Source: Pyxidicoccus caerfyrddinensis (GTDB lineage: Bacteria; Myxococcota; Myxococcia; Myxococcales; Myxococcaceae). From it: DNA of 64,000 nt. Numbering within the stretch: position 1 is the first letter of the stretch; the number at the start of each line of letters is the position of its first letter. Shown one piece after another: positions 62,852 through 64,000 of this stretch. The stretch lies in the NCBI RefSeq assembly GCF_010894405.1, contig NZ_JAAIYA010000019.1:156163-220162 (forward strand), written 5' to 3'. The notes beneath the pieces are model-generated. The model was not told the DNA's origin. It was given only the letters and a program-made list of their open reading frames with translations, and ran no database searches. The position numbers and the translations under genes are program-made.

Positions 62852-64000
62852 ATGCACCGTCAGGCGTCGCTGTTCCTTTTGTCCCTCGTCGCGGGGCTGG
62901 TCGCGGCGGGCTGCGTAGGCGAAGAGCCACCAGATGCTGCGACTGGCGGTAACCTCGCCACCCGAGGCGCCGCCGTCGTCAGCAGCACCGCGACCTCGGC
63001 GGTGACGCTTTGCAACCTGCCGCGCTACACGGCGCAAACCACCGTGCAGTTGTGTGGCTTCACCACGCCGGGCTCGGACGGCTCCGCCATTGACTCGGCG
63101 TGGTTCTCCGTGGACGGAGGGGAACCGCTGGCCGTGGTGCCAGGCAACGGTGGCTTCGTCGGCACTTCCACGACTCTGACGGAAGGCGCGCACAGCATTC
63201 GCCTCTACGCCAGGAGTGCCGCGGGCAACCTCACCTTCGAGGAGATGCCCGTCACGGTGGACGTCACGCCTCCCATGCTCACAGTCCTCGCGCCTACCAG
63301 CGCCGACGTGATGACGAGTACCGTGGTGAACGTGACGTCCTCGGTGTCGGACATCACGCCCGTTCGCGTGCAGACGCAGTGGGGCCAGTCCTCTACCGTG
63401 GACAGCGGCACCGGCACCTGCACCCACACCGTCGACCTGGTCAACCGCGGCCACAACCTGCTGCTGGTGCGCGCCGTCGACGCGACTGGCAACACCACCG
63501 AGGTGGTCGTCACGGTCTACTTCTGTCCCACCATCGACGAGGCCTGCTTCGCCTCGGCCCACTGGGCACCCGTCGTCGTCAGCACCAACCAGTCCTCCAA
63601 CACGGTGCCAGCCAGCGGGGGCGTTACCTTCGGCGTCGTGGCGGGCGACCCGCAGAGCAGCCTCCTCTCCTATTCCTGGACGACCAACGTCGGCACCCTG
63701 GGCGTTCCCGCCGGTGACTCCACCACGAGCGAGGTGGTGTGGACGCCTCCCGCGTGCGTGCCTGCCGGCACGTCGCCTTCCATTACCGCCACCGTTGCCA
63801 ATGCTGTCGGCGGTTCTGCCTCCACCTCTTTCTCACTCTCAGGAGCGGCAGTGTGCCCGCCGCCGTCCATCTGCGGCGATGGCGTCACGCAGGGCGGTGA
63901 GGCGTGCGACGACGGCAACACCGTCACGGAGTCCTCCTGCCCCTATGGCCAGGCGAGCTGCTCCGCCTGCCGCGCCGACTGCGCTGCGGTGTTGAACCTC
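62852..64000 (+). CDS. Second copy of the Cys-rich lipoprotein, cut by the window end
   Basis: 383 codons from ATG 62852 to the window edge. Lipobox AAGC. The signal peptide and the first ~50 residues differ at many positions from the first copy (QASLFLLSLVAGLVAAGCVG against KAPLFLLSFLVGLVTASCVG). From 63011 on, the DNA appears identical to 60871-61860. It runs off the window within the first DUF4215 repeat. Confidence 0.85.
   Translation, partial: MHRQASLFLLSLVAGLVAAGCVGEEPPDAATGGNLATRGAAVVSSTATSAVTLCNLPRYTAQTTVQLCGFTTPGSDGSAIDSAWFSVDGGEPLAVVPGNGGFVGTSTTLTEGAHSIRLYARSAAGNLTFEEMPVTVDVTPPMLTVLAPTSADVMTSTVVNVTSSVSDITPVRVQTQWGQSSTVDSGTGTCTHTVDLVNRGHNLLLVRAVDATGNTTEVVVTVYFCPTIDEACFASAHWAPVVVSTNQSSNTVPASGGVTFGVVAGDPQSSLLSYSWTTNVGTLGVPAGDSTTSEVVWTPPACVPAGTSPSITATVANAVGGSASTSFSLSGAAVCPPPSICGDGVTQGGEACDDGNTVTESSCPYGQASCSACRADCAAVLNL

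Overview
The window looks like chromosomal DNA of a myxobacterium close to Myxococcus, Pyxidicoccus or Corallococcus. GC content is very high. Several protein families are typical of the group: secreted Cys-rich proteins with a CGDG...CDDGN repeat, the kinase-tail Cys motif with NGGCW, methyl-accepting proteins with an ALNAELEGTKAGE tip, and an Oar-like receptor fragment inside another protein. The genus call is an inference from gene content.

Bases 1 to 22070 are accessory DNA, best read as the right part of a decayed prophage or integrative element. The left end has an Imm11/DUF1629-like immunity gene, a broken phage portal gene, an XRE regulator, a NERD protein, two secreted Cys-rich proteins, a low-GC pair with a possible nuclease, a papain-like protein, a TPR protein and an amidohydrolase. 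Bases 13812-17366 (minus strand) hold a phage-type early cluster: a Bet recombinase, small proteins and a membrane-anchored C39-like protein. Bases 17583-19534 (plus strand) hold a tightly coupled set of small genes, and 20527-22070 an excisionase-like protein plus a tyrosine recombinase. The last 49 bases of the recombinase gene lie antisense inside the 3' end of a host NtrC-type response-regulator gene, which probably marks the attachment site.

Bases 22022-37422 are core chromosome. The NtrC-type regulator diverges from an OmpA/Pal-like lipoprotein and a chemosensory operon: CheW, a CheW-like protein, two tandem MCPs, a CheA-REC hybrid, CheB and CheR with a TPR tail. A CpoB/YbgF-like lipoprotein follows, then a gene that appears split by UGA. 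Both halves are in one frame, and a bacterial SECIS hairpin with a GGUCUG loop starts its loop 18 nt after the UGA. I read it as a selenoprotein with a C-G-Sec motif. Ribosomal protein L31 and a DpnA-like adenine methyltransferase follow.

Bases 37439-48161 are metabolic: an M1 aminopeptidase, a fadJ-fadI beta-oxidation operon, and a three-gene lipid cluster (alpha-oxoamine synthase, fatty acid hydroxylase fused to a GNAT-like domain, second GNAT-like protein) that resembles a ceramide/sphingolipid module. A MutS-like membrane ATPase converges on this cluster.

Bases 50081-58925 mix small modules: an unusual 180-nt tRNA-like RNA, an aldo/keto reductase and a GST each divergent from its own LysR regulator across a perfect inverted repeat, a GNAT enzyme, a DUF4139 protein carrying a TonB-receptor-like insert, and a RibD-type reductase. 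An IS66 remnant abuts a monooxygenase fragment at 59005-60487. The window ends in two tandem copies of a large Cys-rich lipoprotein gene that share 990 bp, apparently without differences, behind diverged signal peptides.
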